From: Microbacterium karelineae
GTDB taxonomy: Bacteria; Actinomycetota; Actinomycetes; Actinomycetales; Microbacteriaceae
Direction: 5' to 3'
DNA: 64,000 bases
NCBI RefSeq assembly: GCF_009745985.1
Contig: NZ_WFIX01000182.1
Location: 124,001 to 188,000, forward strand
Part shown: positions 22,112 through 31,047 of the stretch, in pieces
Layout of the letters: every line of letters begins with the position of its first letter
How positions within the stretch are numbered: position 1 is the stretch's first letter
Program-made: the position numbers and the translations under genes
Notes under the pieces: generated by a model
Database searches by the model: none
Seen by the model: only the letters and a program-made list of their open reading frames with translations
Told to the model about the DNA's origin: nothing

Positions 22112-24880
22112 ATGCCTCATGCGAAAAGGACGGCCAGCGGCGTGCTCGGCGGGCTTCTCGGCCTCGTCGGTCTCAGCGCGATCGCCGGCATTCTCGTGAC
22201 CGCGACCGTGACCCCGGCGATCGCCGTCTCCGGCTATGCGGCGTCGAGCGCGATCTCGCTCTTCGACAGCCTGCCCGGCGCGCTGCAGGTCGACCGGCCC
22301 ATGGAGCCGACGACGATCCACGCGTACACGGGCAACGGCGACGAGACCTACGAACTCGCGTCGTTCTACGACCAGAACCGCGAGCCCGTCGAATACGACG
22401 AGGTCTCGCAGACGCTCTACGACGCGATCCTCTCGAGCGAGGACCCGCGCTACTACGAGCACGGCGGCGTCGATCTCATCGGCACGACCCGCGCCGTCCT
22501 CAGCAACGCCGTCAACGACAACACGCAGGGCGGATCGTCGATCAGCCAACAGTACGTCAAGAATGTGCAGGTCGAGGCGTGCGAGCGCACGGCCGAGAAC
22601 GACGAAGAGAGCGTCGGCTGCTACGAGGACGCGGTCGTCTCCGATGGCACCGAGGGCTATAAGCGCAAGCTGCAGGAGATGCGGTACGCGATCACGATCG
22701 AGCAGGAGTACTCGAAGGAGGACATCCTGCTCGGCTACCTGAACCTCGCGAACTTCGGAGGCACCACCTACGGCATCGAGGCCGCCGCCCAGCGCTACTT
22801 CTCGACGACGGCGAAGGACCTGAGCCTCGTGCAGGCAGCGACCCTCGCGGGCATCGTGCAGAACCCGAACGCCTACCGGATCGACATTCCGGGGGGCTCG
22901 TGGACGGACGACGACGGCAACCCCGTCAACAGCGCCGACGACGGCTACGCCCTCACCTTGGACCGTCGCAACTACGTGCTGACGCGCATGCTCCGAGAAG
23001 GCGTCATCACCCAGGAGGAGTACGACGAGGCGTACGAGCAGCCGATCGAGCCGAATCTCACGGACCGCCAGAAGGGCTGCGCGGCGGCGCAGGGAACGGC
23101 GTACTTCTGCCAGTACGTGAAGAACACGATCCTCAACGACGACCGCTACGACGACGCGTTCGGCGAGACCCCCGAGGAGCGCAGCGATCTGCTCACCCGC
23201 GGCGGCCTCGAGATCTACACGACGCTCGACAATCAGCTGCAGGCCTCGGCCCAGCAGACGATGGCGAACAACGTACCGCACGACGTCGAGGGCATGCGTC
23301 TCGGGAGCACGACGGTGCAGCTCGACGTCCACACAGGCAACATCCTGTCGATGGCGCAGAACACCACGTTCAGCGAGACAGGCGATGCCGTGACGGACGA
23401 GACGTCGATCGTCTTCGCCGGCGACGAGGACCACGGCGCCGCGACCGGCTTCTCGGCGGGATCGACGTACAAGATGTTCACGATCATCGATTGGCTGAAG
23501 AACGGCCGCAGCGCCAACGAGATCCTCGACGGTCGCGCGGGCCAGACGCTGCCGTTCACCTGCAACGGCGCGCCGGTCGGCACCGAGACATTCGTCCCGG
23601 GTGACAACTTCAACTCGGTCGGCGGCAAGGTCGGCACCGTTCGCGAGTTCACGGGTCTGTCACTCAACACGGGGTTCTACGCGATGGCATCGCAGCTCGA
23701 CGTATGCGAGATCCACCAGGTCGCCACCGATATGGGGGTCAAGCTGGGCGACGGGACTCCGCTAACCGAGTTCCGCGGACACGAGAACGCGTTCAGCGTC
23801 ATCGGCTCGGCGAACATCGCCCCGGTCGACATCGCCTCCGCGTACGCGACCGTCGCCAACGGCGGTGTCCGCTGCGAGCCGACGTCCATCCTGCGGGTCG
23901 TCGGCGCGGGTGGCGACGAGCTCGATCTGCCCGAGACCGAATGCAATCGTGTGCTCGAGGAGAACGTCGCGAACACGACGGCCTATACGATGAAGGCCGT
24001 CATGGAGGGCAGCGGATCGGGTGTCAACGCGCGTGTACCGGACGGGATCGAGACGTTCGGCAAGACCGGTACGCACGAAGACATGCAGAGCTGGATGGTG
24101 CAGACCTCGACGAACGTCACGACCGCGGCGTGGGTCGGGAACTGGACCAACGTCTATCCCGACGAGGAAGATTTCAATCCGAACACGGCTCTCTGGTACG
24201 CAAACAAGGTCGACAGGCCGACCGGCGCCGAGACGCCTCACATGGACAACCTGTTCTGGCGCGGCTATCAGAACCTCCGGTACACGATCTCCCGGGAGAA
24301 CCAGGCCGCCGCGAACGCGAAGTACGGCGGGGACGCGTTCCCCGAGCCGGACTCGAACCTGACCCAGGTCGTCGAGAAGGACGTGCCGAACGTCGCGGGG
24401 ATGTCCGTGGGCGAGGCGACGAGCGTGCTCGAAGGCGAGGGCTTCCGCGTCGCGGTCGGCGACACCGTCCCGGGCGACCAGGACGAGGGGCTCGTCGAGG
24501 GCACGGATCCGTCGGGCCAGGCCCCGGCGGGCAGCCTCGTCCGACTCCAGATCTCGGACGGCAAGGGCGCGATCGAGGTGCCCGATGTCACGGGAATGAG
24601 CCCCGCGCAGGCGAACCGAGAGCTCTTCAACGAGGGCCTCAACCCGAGCTTCGGCACATGCACGGAGAACGAAGGTGTCAACGGTCGGCGGGTGACCGGA
24701 ACCGATCCGAGCGCCGGCACGCAGGTATCCGACGGCGCGAGTGTCCAGATCAACTGGGAGGCCGCGGACTGCGATGGCGGCGGCGTCTTCGGGAACGGCA
24801 ACGACGGAGACGGCGGTGGCAACGGCAACAACGGCAACGGCAATAACGGGAACGGCCGCGGGAACGGGAACGACGACTGA
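22112..24880 (+). CDS. Bifunctional class A penicillin-binding protein with PASTA domains
   Basis: Peptidoglycan polymerase and cross-linker, 922 aa, anchored by an N-terminal membrane helix (about residues 10-45). The GT51 transglycosylase domain shows LSSEDPRYYEHGGVD and QGGSSISQQYVKN. The transpeptidase domain shows SAGSTYK (SxxK, active Ser), SLNTG (SxN-like) and GKTGT. Two PASTA domains follow (VPNVAGMSVGEA; VPDVTGMSPAQA), then a Gly/Asn-rich low-complexity tail. I start at the ATG at 22112; an upstream in-frame reading adds an unlikely polar leader. The stop overlaps the metallophosphoesterase start (TGATG). Confidence 0.95.
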   Translation: MPHAKRTASGVLGGLLGLVGLSAIAGILVTATVTPAIAVSGYAASSAISLFDSLPGALQVDRPMEPTTIHAYTGNGDETYELASFYDQNREPVEYDEVSQTLYDAILSSEDPRYYEHGGVDLIGTTRAVLSNAVNDNTQGGSSISQQYVKNVQVEACERTAENDEESVGCYEDAVVSDGTEGYKRKLQEMRYAITIEQEYSKEDILLGYLNLANFGGTTYGIEAAAQRYFSTTAKDLSLVQAATLAGIVQNPNAYRIDIPGGSWTDDDGNPVNSADDGYALTLDRRNYVLTRMLREGVITQEEYDEAYEQPIEPNLTDRQKGCAAAQGTAYFCQYVKNTILNDDRYDDAFGETPEERSDLLTRGGLEIYTTLDNQLQASAQQTMANNVPHDVEGMRLGSTTVQLDVHTGNILSMAQNTTFSETGDAVTDETSIVFAGDEDHGAATGFSAGSTYKMFTIIDWLKNGRSANEILDGRAGQTLPFTCNGAPVGTETFVPGDNFNSVGGKVGTVREFTGLSLNTGFYAMASQLDVCEIHQVATDMGVKLGDGTPLTEFRGHENAFSVIGSANIAPVDIASAYATVANGGVRCEPTSILRVVGAGGDELDLPETECNRVLEENVANTTAYTMKAVMEGSGSGVNARVPDGIETFGKTGTHEDMQSWMVQTSTNVTTAAWVGNWTNVYPDEEDFNPNTALWYANKVDRPTGAETPHMDNLFWRGYQNLRYTISRENQAAANAKYGGDAFPEPDSNLTQVVEKDVPNVAGMSVGEATSVLEGEGFRVAVGDTVPGDQDEGLVEGTDPSGQAPAGSLVRLQISDGKGAIEVPDVTGMSPAQANRELFNEGLNPSFGTCTENEGVNGRRVTGTDPSAGTQVSDGASVQINWEAADCDGGGVFGNGNDGDGGGNGNNGNGNNGNGRGNGNDD

Positions 24881-25794
24881 TGCCGCCTCGCGTGCTCCCG
24901 ACCGCGCTCGCGACGGTCGGGGCGCTCGGCGCCGCGAGCGCGGCGTGGGGCATCGGCGTCGAGCGGTTCCTGTTCACGGTGCGCCACCACACGGTGCGCC
25001 TCCTGGAACCGGGCACGGCCCCGATCCGCGTGCTGCACCTCAGCGACATGCACCTCGCGCCGTGGCAGCGCCGCCGGCGCGAGTGGGTCGCGAAGCTCGC
25101 GTCGCTGCGCCCGGATCTCGTCATCGACACGGGTGACAACTTCGGGCACCCGGCGGCGCTGCCCGCGATCCGCGCCGCGCTCGGCCCGTTCGCCGGCACG
25201 CCGGGTGTGCACGTGCACGGTTCGAACGACATCTGGGCGCCGTCGCCGCGCAACCCGTTCCGCTACTTCCTCGGCCCGTCCGAGAAGGCGCATGACGAGG
25301 CGCTCCTCGACACCGCCGGGCTCGATGCCTTCCTCGGCGGCGATCTCGGCTGGTCGGCGCTGAACAACGACTCCGCCGCGATAGAGGTGCGGGGGCATCG
25401 GCTGCGTTTCATCGGCACGGACGACCCGCACCACGACCTCGACGACTGGGATGCGCTCGACGAGACACGCGCCGCGCTCCCCGATGGCGAGCTCACGATC
25501 GGCGTCACACACGCTCCGTACCGACGCGTGCTCGACGCCTTCATGGATCGCGGTGCCGACATGATCTTCGCGGGCCACACCCATGGCGGCCAGGTGCGCG
25601 TGCCGGGCTTCGGCGCGCTCGTCGCGAACTGCGACATCCCACTGAAGCAATCGCGAGGGCTGTCCACCTGGTCACACGGCGGCCGCGACATCCCGCTCAA
25701 CGTGAGCGCCGGCCTCGGTCACTCGATCTACGCGCCGATCCGCTTCGCCTGCGCCCCCGAGGTCTCGCTCATCACGCTCGCACCGCGCCGCTGA
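24880..25794 (+). CDS. Membrane-anchored metallophosphoesterase
   Basis: 304 aa calcineurin-like phosphoesterase with a short N-terminal hydrophobic anchor. Metal-ligand motifs are HLSDMHLAP (DxH), DTGDN (GDx, with N at the next position), HGSND (in place of the usual GNHD) and AGHTHGGQ (GHxHGG). It sits immediately after the PBP gene with a one-base overlap, a conserved actinobacterial arrangement, suggesting an envelope-related role. The substrate is unknown; family members hydrolyse phosphodiesters such as UDP-sugars or lipid intermediates. Confidence 0.9.
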   Translation: MPPRVLPTALATVGALGAASAAWGIGVERFLFTVRHHTVRLLEPGTAPIRVLHLSDMHLAPWQRRRREWVAKLASLRPDLVIDTGDNFGHPAALPAIRAALGPFAGTPGVHVHGSNDIWAPSPRNPFRYFLGPSEKAHDEALLDTAGLDAFLGGDLGWSALNNDSAAIEVRGHRLRFIGTDDPHHDLDDWDALDETRAALPDGELTIGVTHAPYRRVLDAFMDRGADMIFAGHTHGGQVRVPGFGALVANCDIPLKQSRGLSTWSHGGRDIPLNVSAGLGHSIYAPIRFACAPEVSLITLAPRR

Positions 25795-25797
25795 GCC

Positions 25798-26400
25798 CTA
25801 CTGGTCCTCGAGCTCGCGGCGGATGTCGTCGAGGTTCCGGTCGGCCTGCTCAAGCAGCGCGGCCGTGAGGGCGAAGCGGCGGTTGATGTCCGGCGAGGGC
25901 GGCTCGCTCTGCGGCTTGTAACGGAAATCGTGCTCGACCTCGGCCCACACGTGCTCGAGCATCGTGCGGATCTGCACCTCGACCGGGATCCCCGCGGGGA
26001 AGTCCGCGAACACGCCCTGCCCGCGCGTGCGGCCGACGAACTGCACGCTGCGGTAGCCGAAGCTCTCGTCGCCGAGCAGGTCGCCCTTGTCGATGTACGA
26101 CTCCTCAACGACCTCGAACAGCCGGCGCGTCATCTTCTCGACCTGCGCGAGATCCGTGCGGAAGAAGGCCATGACGCGCACGCCGACCATGTCGAGGACC
26201 GGCTTGGAGGGATCCCTGCGCACCTTGTCCTCGAAGGATCCGCGCTTCTTCACGCGCGCCTCGACGCGGAAGTAGGGCACGCCCCACTGCCGCAGGTGCA
26301 GGGGGATCTCCGTCTCGAGCGCATCGCGCAGGCCGCGGTACTCGACGAGGGAGCGGTCGTAGACCCGCAGCGCGTCCTTGACCTCGGCCTCGATGTCCAT
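25798..26400 (-). CDS. Small alarmone synthetase-like GTP pyrophosphokinase
   Basis: 200 aa, the RelA/SpoT synthetase domain alone, without hydrolase or regulatory domains. It shows RVKKRGSFEDKVRR near residue 50, DMVGVRVMAFF (the conserved Asp region), SFGYRSVQFV, and the catalytic EVQIRTMLEHVWAEVEHD. It would make (p)ppGpp-type alarmones as a stand-alone stress synthetase. The start is ATG 26400. Convergent with the metallophosphoesterase with only 3 bp between stops. Confidence 0.88.
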   Translation of the reverse strand: MDIEAEVKDALRVYDRSLVEYRGLRDALETEIPLHLRQWGVPYFRVEARVKKRGSFEDKVRRDPSKPVLDMVGVRVMAFFRTDLAQVEKMTRRLFEVVEESYIDKGDLLGDESFGYRSVQFVGRTRGQGVFADFPAGIPVEVQIRTMLEHVWAEVEHDFRYKPQSEPPSPDINRRFALTAALLEQADRNLDDIRRELEDQ

Positions 26401-26475
26401 GCCACCAGCGTAGGCGGTGATGAGATCGAGACCTGTGCACGGGCGCCGCGGTCCGTTCACGATCTCGCCGATCGA

Positions 26476-26481
26476 TAGCGT
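26476..26481 (+). promoter_or_regulatory. -10 hexamer of a probable leaderless promoter (lipoprotein)
   Basis: TAGCGT, 7 nt upstream of the lipoprotein ATG at 26489; the same hexamer occurs at 10019 with 6 nt spacing. No Shine-Dalgarno present. Confidence 0.45.
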
Positions 26482-26488
26482 GGATCGC

Positions 26489-27178
26489 ATGAGCGACCGC
26501 CTTCGATTCGTCCTCCCCGCCGCCGCCATCGCCGTCCTCGCCCTCGCGGGGTGCTCGGGCGAGGATCCCGATCCGACGCCGACGTTCACGAGCGGTCCGC
26601 AGCCCGTCGCGACGCCGACGCCCGACGCCGAGGACGGCGCGACAGCGGATCCGAGCGCCGCGGAACCCGCCGAGTGGATCATCTCCCCCGACGGCATCGG
26701 ACCGATCAGCCTCGGCATGCCGCTCGAGGCGGTGGCCGAGACGTTCGGCGGCGAGGTCGTCGACCACTTTCCCGACGGGGAGTCCGAGAACACCTGCCAG
26801 TCGGTCGAATCCGACCTCGAGGGCCTCACCGGGGACATCGTCGTGGCCGGTGACGACGGCTCCGCGCAGAGCATCCAGTGGCGCCCGCTGTCCTGGGAGC
26901 AGCGGACCGACCCCGAGACGCCCATGCCGCGGACGGAGGACGGCGTCACACTCGGGATGCTCGAGGCGCAGGTCGAGGACATCTGGGGACCCGTCACGCA
27001 CGAGGAGTGGGGATCCGGCGGCCTCGCCACATGGCTGCTCGACGATGGGAGCCACCACCTCGGCGTGCTCACGAATCGCGCCTCGTACACGCCGGAGGGA
27101 GCGTCCAGCTGGGTCGTGAACGTCCTCGTCTTCGCGGACGACGGATCCGAGTACGTCTTCCCCTCCTGCTTCGACTGA
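26489..27178 (+). CDS. Lipoprotein of unknown function
   Basis: 229 aa. The lipobox AVLALAGCSGE gives lipidation at Cys 22. A Pro/Thr-rich spacer (DPDPTPTFTSGPQPVATPTP) is followed by an extracytoplasmic domain containing GIGPISLGMPLEAVAETFG, a segment seen in many short actinobacterial lipoproteins, and ending in PSCFD. I do not recognise a catalytic family. Its 5' region and promoter are partly duplicated and decayed directly downstream (27212-27366). Confidence 0.75.
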   Translation: MSDRLRFVLPAAAIAVLALAGCSGEDPDPTPTFTSGPQPVATPTPDAEDGATADPSAAEPAEWIISPDGIGPISLGMPLEAVAETFGGEVVDHFPDGESENTCQSVESDLEGLTGDIVVAGDDGSAQSIQWRPLSWEQRTDPETPMPRTEDGVTLGMLEAQVEDIWGPVTHEEWGSGGLATWLLDDGSHHLGVLTNRASYTPEGASSWVVNVLVFADDGSEYVFPSCFD

Positions 27179-27211
27179 GCCAGCCGCGGGGCGGCACCGC
27201 GCCGCGACAGA

Positions 27212-27366
27212 GATGAGATCGAGACCTGGTCACGGACGCGCCACGATCTCGTCGCATCCGGGGGCCGAGCGCTCGCGTCGACCTCACGAACGACCGCCGC
27301 CGCCATCGCCGTCCTCGGGCTCGCGAGCCGCACGGGCGAGGATCCCGATCCGACGCTGACGTTCAC
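27212..27366 (+). pseudogene. Decayed partial copy of the upstream lipoprotein gene
   Basis: This stretch aligns to 26419-26589, which is the promoter and first 33 codons of the intact lipoprotein gene. Identical blocks include GATGAGATCGAGACCTG at the left, GCCGCCGCCATCGCCGTCCTC in the middle, and GGGCGAGGATCCCGATCCGACGC then GACGTTCAC at the right. The copy has lost about 16 bp, the start codon region and the lipobox (AGC is now ASR), and runs into unrelated sequence and then the end of the prepilin peptidase gene. It is non-functional as a lipoprotein. Confidence 0.75.
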
Positions 27367-27411
27367 TTGCGGCCGCCTGCTGCCGGCTCTGACGCACGCC
27401 CCGGCGGGCGA

Positions 27412-28197
27412 TCACGCGATGCCCATCGCCGCCAGGTAGGCGGCGACGAGCGCGGGACCGGCGACCAGGCCCACGGCGGCGCCGACGAGCATCCACGGAC
27501 CGAACGGAATCACCGTGCGCCGCCCGGTCCCGCGCACGAGGGCGATGACGGTCCCCGCCGCCGCGCCGAGCACGAACGCCGCGAACGCGCCGACGATCAG
27601 GGCGTCCCAGCCGATCCACCCGAGCGCGATGCCGAGGAGGCCCGCGAGCTTCACATCGCCCATCCCCATCCCTCGCGGCGAGACGAGGGCGATCGCACCG
27701 TAGAAGGCACCGAGCGCCGCCCCGCCCGCCAGAGCCCGGAGGAGGTCGCCCGCCTCGCCGACCCCCGTCGCGAGCGCCGGCACCAGGAGCGCGACGAGGG
27801 CGGGGATCGCCGGCAGCACGATCGCGTTCGGCAGGCGGTGGTGCGCGGCGTCGATCGCGGCGAGGACGACGGCGACGAACCCGAGCAGCAGGTACGCCGC
27901 CAGATCCGGGCTCGGCCCGCGCCACAGCGCCGTCGCCGCGAACAGCGCAGCGGTCGCGAGCTCCACCGCGGGGTACCGCCATGGGATCCGCTCGCGGCAC
28001 CGCGCGCACCGTCCGCGCAGGATCGCGAACGACACGACCGGGATGTTCTCCCACCAGCGCAGGCGGTGGCCGCAGCGCGGGCACGCGCTCGCCGGCGACA
28101 CGATCGACTCTCCCCTCGGCACGCGCCAGATCACGACGTTCGCGAAGGATCCGAGGATCAGGCCCGCCACGGCGCAGGCGGCCACCAGGGCGGTCAT
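27412..28197 (-). CDS. pilD: Type IV prepilin peptidase
   Basis: 261 aa integral membrane aspartyl protease that cleaves, and often N-methylates, prepilins. The N-terminal domain has the double CxxC motif (CPRCGH and CARCRE) and the start GLILGSFANVVIWRVPRG. Both catalytic Asp sites are visible: AIDAAHHRLPN and GMGMGDVKLAG. About seven membrane segments. The ATG overlaps the preceding lipoprotein stop (ATGA). It closes the pilus operon and could also serve the Tad pilins at 16-19 kb, which have no peptidase of their own here. Confidence 0.94.
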   Translation of the reverse strand: MTALVAACAVAGLILGSFANVVIWRVPRGESIVSPASACPRCGHRLRWWENIPVVSFAILRGRCARCRERIPWRYPAVELATAALFAATALWRGPSPDLAAYLLLGFVAVVLAAIDAAHHRLPNAIVLPAIPALVALLVPALATGVGEAGDLLRALAGGAALGAFYGAIALVSPRGMGMGDVKLAGLLGIALGWIGWDALIVGAFAAFVLGAAAGTVIALVRGTGRRTVIPFGPWMLVGAAVGLVAGPALVAAYLAAMGIA

Positions 28198-28712
28198 CGC
28201 ATCGTCAGGCCGCACGCGGATGCCGCGTGCTCCTCGATCGCCTCGACCGACCGCTCGACGTCGGCGGGCTCGGCGCCGCTCGGCAGGGCCACGCTGCCCG
28301 TCTCGTCGCCGGCGTCCATGAGCACCTCGACGATCGTCTGCACGTCGCCCCACGCGTCGCCGACCTCCGCGGGGGCGAGGGCGCGGGTCTCCGCCAGGAA
28401 CGTCCGCAGCACGAGGATGTAATCCTCGTCGTGGGGATCGACGTCGACGGGAAGGAGCGGCTCGCCCGCGTCCACCGTGTCGCCCAGCATGGCGCAGTAC
28501 CGGTCCTCGTCTGGCGCGAGCCGGTCGTCCGCGTCGGCGGCGTCCTCCTCGCCGATCGCCGATCCGATCTCGTCGCTCCCGTTCGTCCACCATCGCTCCG
28601 CGACGACGCCGCCCGCGTCATCCCCGGTGTCGGGGGCCTCGCTGCCCGGCGCGCAGCCGGCGAGGAGGAGGACGGACGCGGCCGCGGCGATCGTGCGTCT
28701 CGGCTCACCCAT
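28194..28712 (-). CDS. Lipoprotein in the PilP position of the pilus operon
   Basis: 172 aa. Lipobox VLLLAGCAPGS; the mature part is very acidic (SDEIGSAIGEEDAADADDRLAPDEDRY contains the start of it) with a single later Cys near the C-terminus. No known family recognised. It lies directly after pilM-N-O, where diderms encode the lipoprotein PilP, and is coupled to pilO (8 nt overlap) and pilD (4 nt overlap). A role as an extracytoplasmic partner of PilN-PilO is inferred from position only. I prefer the ATG at 28712; a GTG at 28727 is an alternative. Confidence 0.7.
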   Translation of the reverse strand: MGEPRRTIAAAASVLLLAGCAPGSEAPDTGDDAGGVVAERWWTNGSDEIGSAIGEEDAADADDRLAPDEDRYCAMLGDTVDAGEPLLPVDVDPHDEDYILVLRTFLAETRALAPAEVGDAWGDVQTIVEVLMDAGDETGSVALPSGAEPADVERSVEAIEEHAASACGLTMR

Positions 28713-29328
28713 CCGCTGGATCCTCACCGCCGTCGTCTCCAGGTAGTGCGTCGGGGATCGTCCAGATCGTGCCGCTCACGCTCGCGACGACCTCGCCCGC
28801 GAGATCGCCGTCCTGCTGGCCGTCGAGCGGCAGCACGTCGACGCCCGTGGCGAGGAAGGCGCGGGCGTCGTTCCGCTGGAGCTCGTCGAGAAGCGCCTCC
28901 ACGCGGTCGACGCCGCCCCGCACCGTGAACGACACGGGGATCGCGAACGTCACCCGCGCGCCGTCCGGATCCTCGACCGGCGACGGATCACCCGTCGAGA
29001 GTCGCGTCAGCTCGACGCCGGATCCGTCGGCCACCTGCTCGAGGGCGTCGCCGAAATCGGCGGTCCCCGGCGCCGACGGGATGCGGACGAGCGCCGCGTC
29101 GCGGTTCGATTCGTGGCGTTCGATCTCGTCCTCGGCCGCCGCGAGATCGGCGTTGCGCGACGCGATGGCGCCGTTCTGCGCGTCGACGGCCGCGATCTCG
29201 CCCGTGGCGTCTCCGATCGCCGCCCACGCCGGCGACAGCACGGCGAACCACCCGATCACGAGCACCCCGATGGCGGCGGCGACGCCCCCGACGAGCCACA
29301 GACGGGCCTGGTCGCGTTCGATGCTCAT
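28705..29328 (-). CDS. pilO: PilO-like type IV pilus alignment protein
   Basis: 207 aa. Topology is a short cytosolic N-terminus, one membrane helix (LVGGVAAAIGVLVIGWFAVL), a coiled-coil-like segment (about 40-80; NADLAAAEDEIERHESNR), then a ferredoxin-like periplasm-type domain with VTFAIPVSFTVRGGVDRVEALLDELQ, the PilO signature fold. It pairs with PilN in the inner-membrane alignment complex. The start overlaps the pilN stop by 4 nt. Confidence 0.82.
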   Translation of the reverse strand: MSIERDQARLWLVGGVAAAIGVLVIGWFAVLSPAWAAIGDATGEIAAVDAQNGAIASRNADLAAAEDEIERHESNRDAALVRIPSAPGTADFGDALEQVADGSGVELTRLSTGDPSPVEDPDGARVTFAIPVSFTVRGGVDRVEALLDELQRNDARAFLATGVDVLPLDGQQDGDLAGEVVASVSGTIWTIPDALPGDDGGEDPADG

Positions 29329-30038
29329 CGCACGTCCTCCTGGAATCGCTCGGTGCGCGCCGCTTCCGTCAGCGTCGCGCGCATCGTGAACGCGTTTCCG
29401 CGCGCGTCGTCGAGGGCGCGCGCGGAGACGAGGTACGGAACCCGCAGGCCAGTCACCTCGCCGAGCGCCTCGGAGAACGCGCGGATCTCGGTCTGCGTCC
29501 GCCCGGTGCCGCTGATCTCGACGATGCCGATCGCGGTCTCGCCCGACGCGTCGAGCTCGGCGCTCGCGCCGCCCGGCGCGCTCGTCCCGGCGCCGTCGGC
29601 GCCGGGGACGGACAGCGAGATGCCCGTCAGCGTCGACCCGTCCGGAAGCGCGTCGCGCACGGCGGCGACGAGGTCCGCGGCCGCGACGTCGTCGACGAGG
29701 AGCTCGCCGAGGCGCGCGTCGACGAGGCGGGCATCGTCGAGGATCCCCGCGACGTCCGCGTGGGCGCGCTGCTCGACGAGCAGCGCGTCGCGGGTGTCGA
29801 GGCGCTCGCGCAGCTCCGCGTCCGCCGTCTGCTGCGCGGCGACGAGCACCGCGTATCCGGCGCCCACCAGGACCACGGCGAGCAGCACGAGCAGGAGGGC
29901 TCCGCGCCGGCGTCCGCGGACGGCCCGCACATCGCGCACCCGCCCCGGGAGGAGGTTGACGCGCGGCTGTCGCACCAGCGGTGAGCCGACCGAGGGAGCG
30001 ACCGGCAGAAGGTCCGTGGTGTCGTCAGAGGTCGACAT
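29325..30038 (-). CDS. pilN: PilN-like type IV pilus alignment protein
   Basis: 237 aa. The N-terminus contains RQPRVNLLPGRV, the conserved PilN segment that binds the groove of PilM, followed by a basic stretch, one membrane helix (about 47-67), a coiled-coil region and a ferredoxin-like domain (IGIVEISGTGRTQTEIRAFSEAL). Overlaps pilM by 14 nt. The NLLP motif makes the assignment strong. Confidence 0.87.
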   Translation of the reverse strand: MSTSDDTTDLLPVAPSVGSPLVRQPRVNLLPGRVRDVRAVRGRRRGALLLVLLAVVLVGAGYAVLVAAQQTADAELRERLDTRDALLVEQRAHADVAGILDDARLVDARLGELLVDDVAAADLVAAVRDALPDGSTLTGISLSVPGADGAGTSAPGGASAELDASGETAIGIVEISGTGRTQTEIRAFSEALGEVTGLRVPYLVSARALDDARGNAFTMRATLTEAARTERFQEDVR

Positions 30039-31047
30039 TCTCGACTCCTCTCGTGAGGCCGACGGCGACGGCCGCGTGCGGGGCGAATATCGCCCGCGCC
30101 GGATCCGGCCTGCGGCGCGCGCCGGCGAATGCGAGCGGATCCACCACATCGACGACGATGCGGAACGACCGTTCGAACAGCTCGCGCACACCCGAGAGCA
30201 GGCTTCCCCCGCCGACCAGGCGCATCCGAGTGATGCCGATGCCCGCATGAGCGGAGCGGAAGTAGTCGAGCGAGCTGCGCACCTCGCTCATGAGCGGGCG
30301 CATCGCGTCGCGGCAGACCTCCGCGAGGTCGGACGCATCGTCCGGATCGATGTCGGCGCGCCGCTTGCGCTCCTCGGCCTCGGCGTGGGAGATGCCGAGC
30401 CTTTCGGAGAGAGCCGCCGTGATCTCGTCGCCGCCGCGGGAGAGCACGCGGACGAGAACCGGCATCCCGTCGGCCTCGACCGTGAGCGTCGTCGTCGAGG
30501 CGCCGAGGTCGAGGGTCACGCTCGCGTGCGCGTCGTTCGGGGTGCGGGGAAGCGCCCGGAGCGCCGCGAAGGCGCCGAAGTCCACCGATCCGACCGAGGC
30601 GCCCGCGCGCTCGACGGCCGCCACGAGCCCCGCGACGTCGTCGGCCGGCATCCCGACGAGCAGCCCGTCGACGTGCCCGTCGACGGGCGCCGAGGTCGGC
30701 GCGAAGTCGAGCACCGCGCGCTCGACCGGGATCGGGAGGATGTCGCGCGCGATGTGCGGCAGGGCGCCCTGGCGCTCGCGCGCTGTCAGAACCGGGATCC
30801 GCGTCGCGCGCACGACGGCCTGGCTGCTCGTCGCCGCGAGCGCCACGCGGCGCGAGCGCACGCGCGCCGTCCGCAGCGCGCGCCGCACCGCGTGCGCGAC
30901 CGCGTCCGCGTCGTGCACGACACCCGCCCGGACGGCGCCGTGCGGGAGCGCCTCCTGTCCGTGGCGCCGCAGCACCTCACCGCCCGCGCGGCGCGTCACG
31001 ACCTCCGCGACGCGCACACCGGACGCTCCGACATCGATTCCGATCAT
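30025..31047 (-). CDS. pilM: PilM, cytosolic actin-like pilus assembly protein
   Basis: 340 aa actin-fold ATPase-like protein. It opens with MIGIDVGASGVRVAEV (phosphate 1 loop) and has TLDLGASTTTLTV (phosphate 2) and LVGGGSLLSGV (adenosine loop), as in PilM/FtsA. It binds PilN at the membrane and links the alignment complex to the motors. The ATG overlaps the upstream minor-pilin gene by ATGA. Confidence 0.92.
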   Translation of the reverse strand: MIGIDVGASGVRVAEVVTRRAGGEVLRRHGQEALPHGAVRAGVVHDADAVAHAVRRALRTARVRSRRVALAATSSQAVVRATRIPVLTARERQGALPHIARDILPIPVERAVLDFAPTSAPVDGHVDGLLVGMPADDVAGLVAAVERAGASVGSVDFGAFAALRALPRTPNDAHASVTLDLGASTTTLTVEADGMPVLVRVLSRGGDEITAALSERLGISHAEAEERKRRADIDPDDASDLAEVCRDAMRPLMSEVRSSLDYFRSAHAGIGITRMRLVGGGSLLSGVRELFERSFRIVVDVVDPLAFAGARRRPDPARAIFAPHAAVAVGLTRGVENVDL

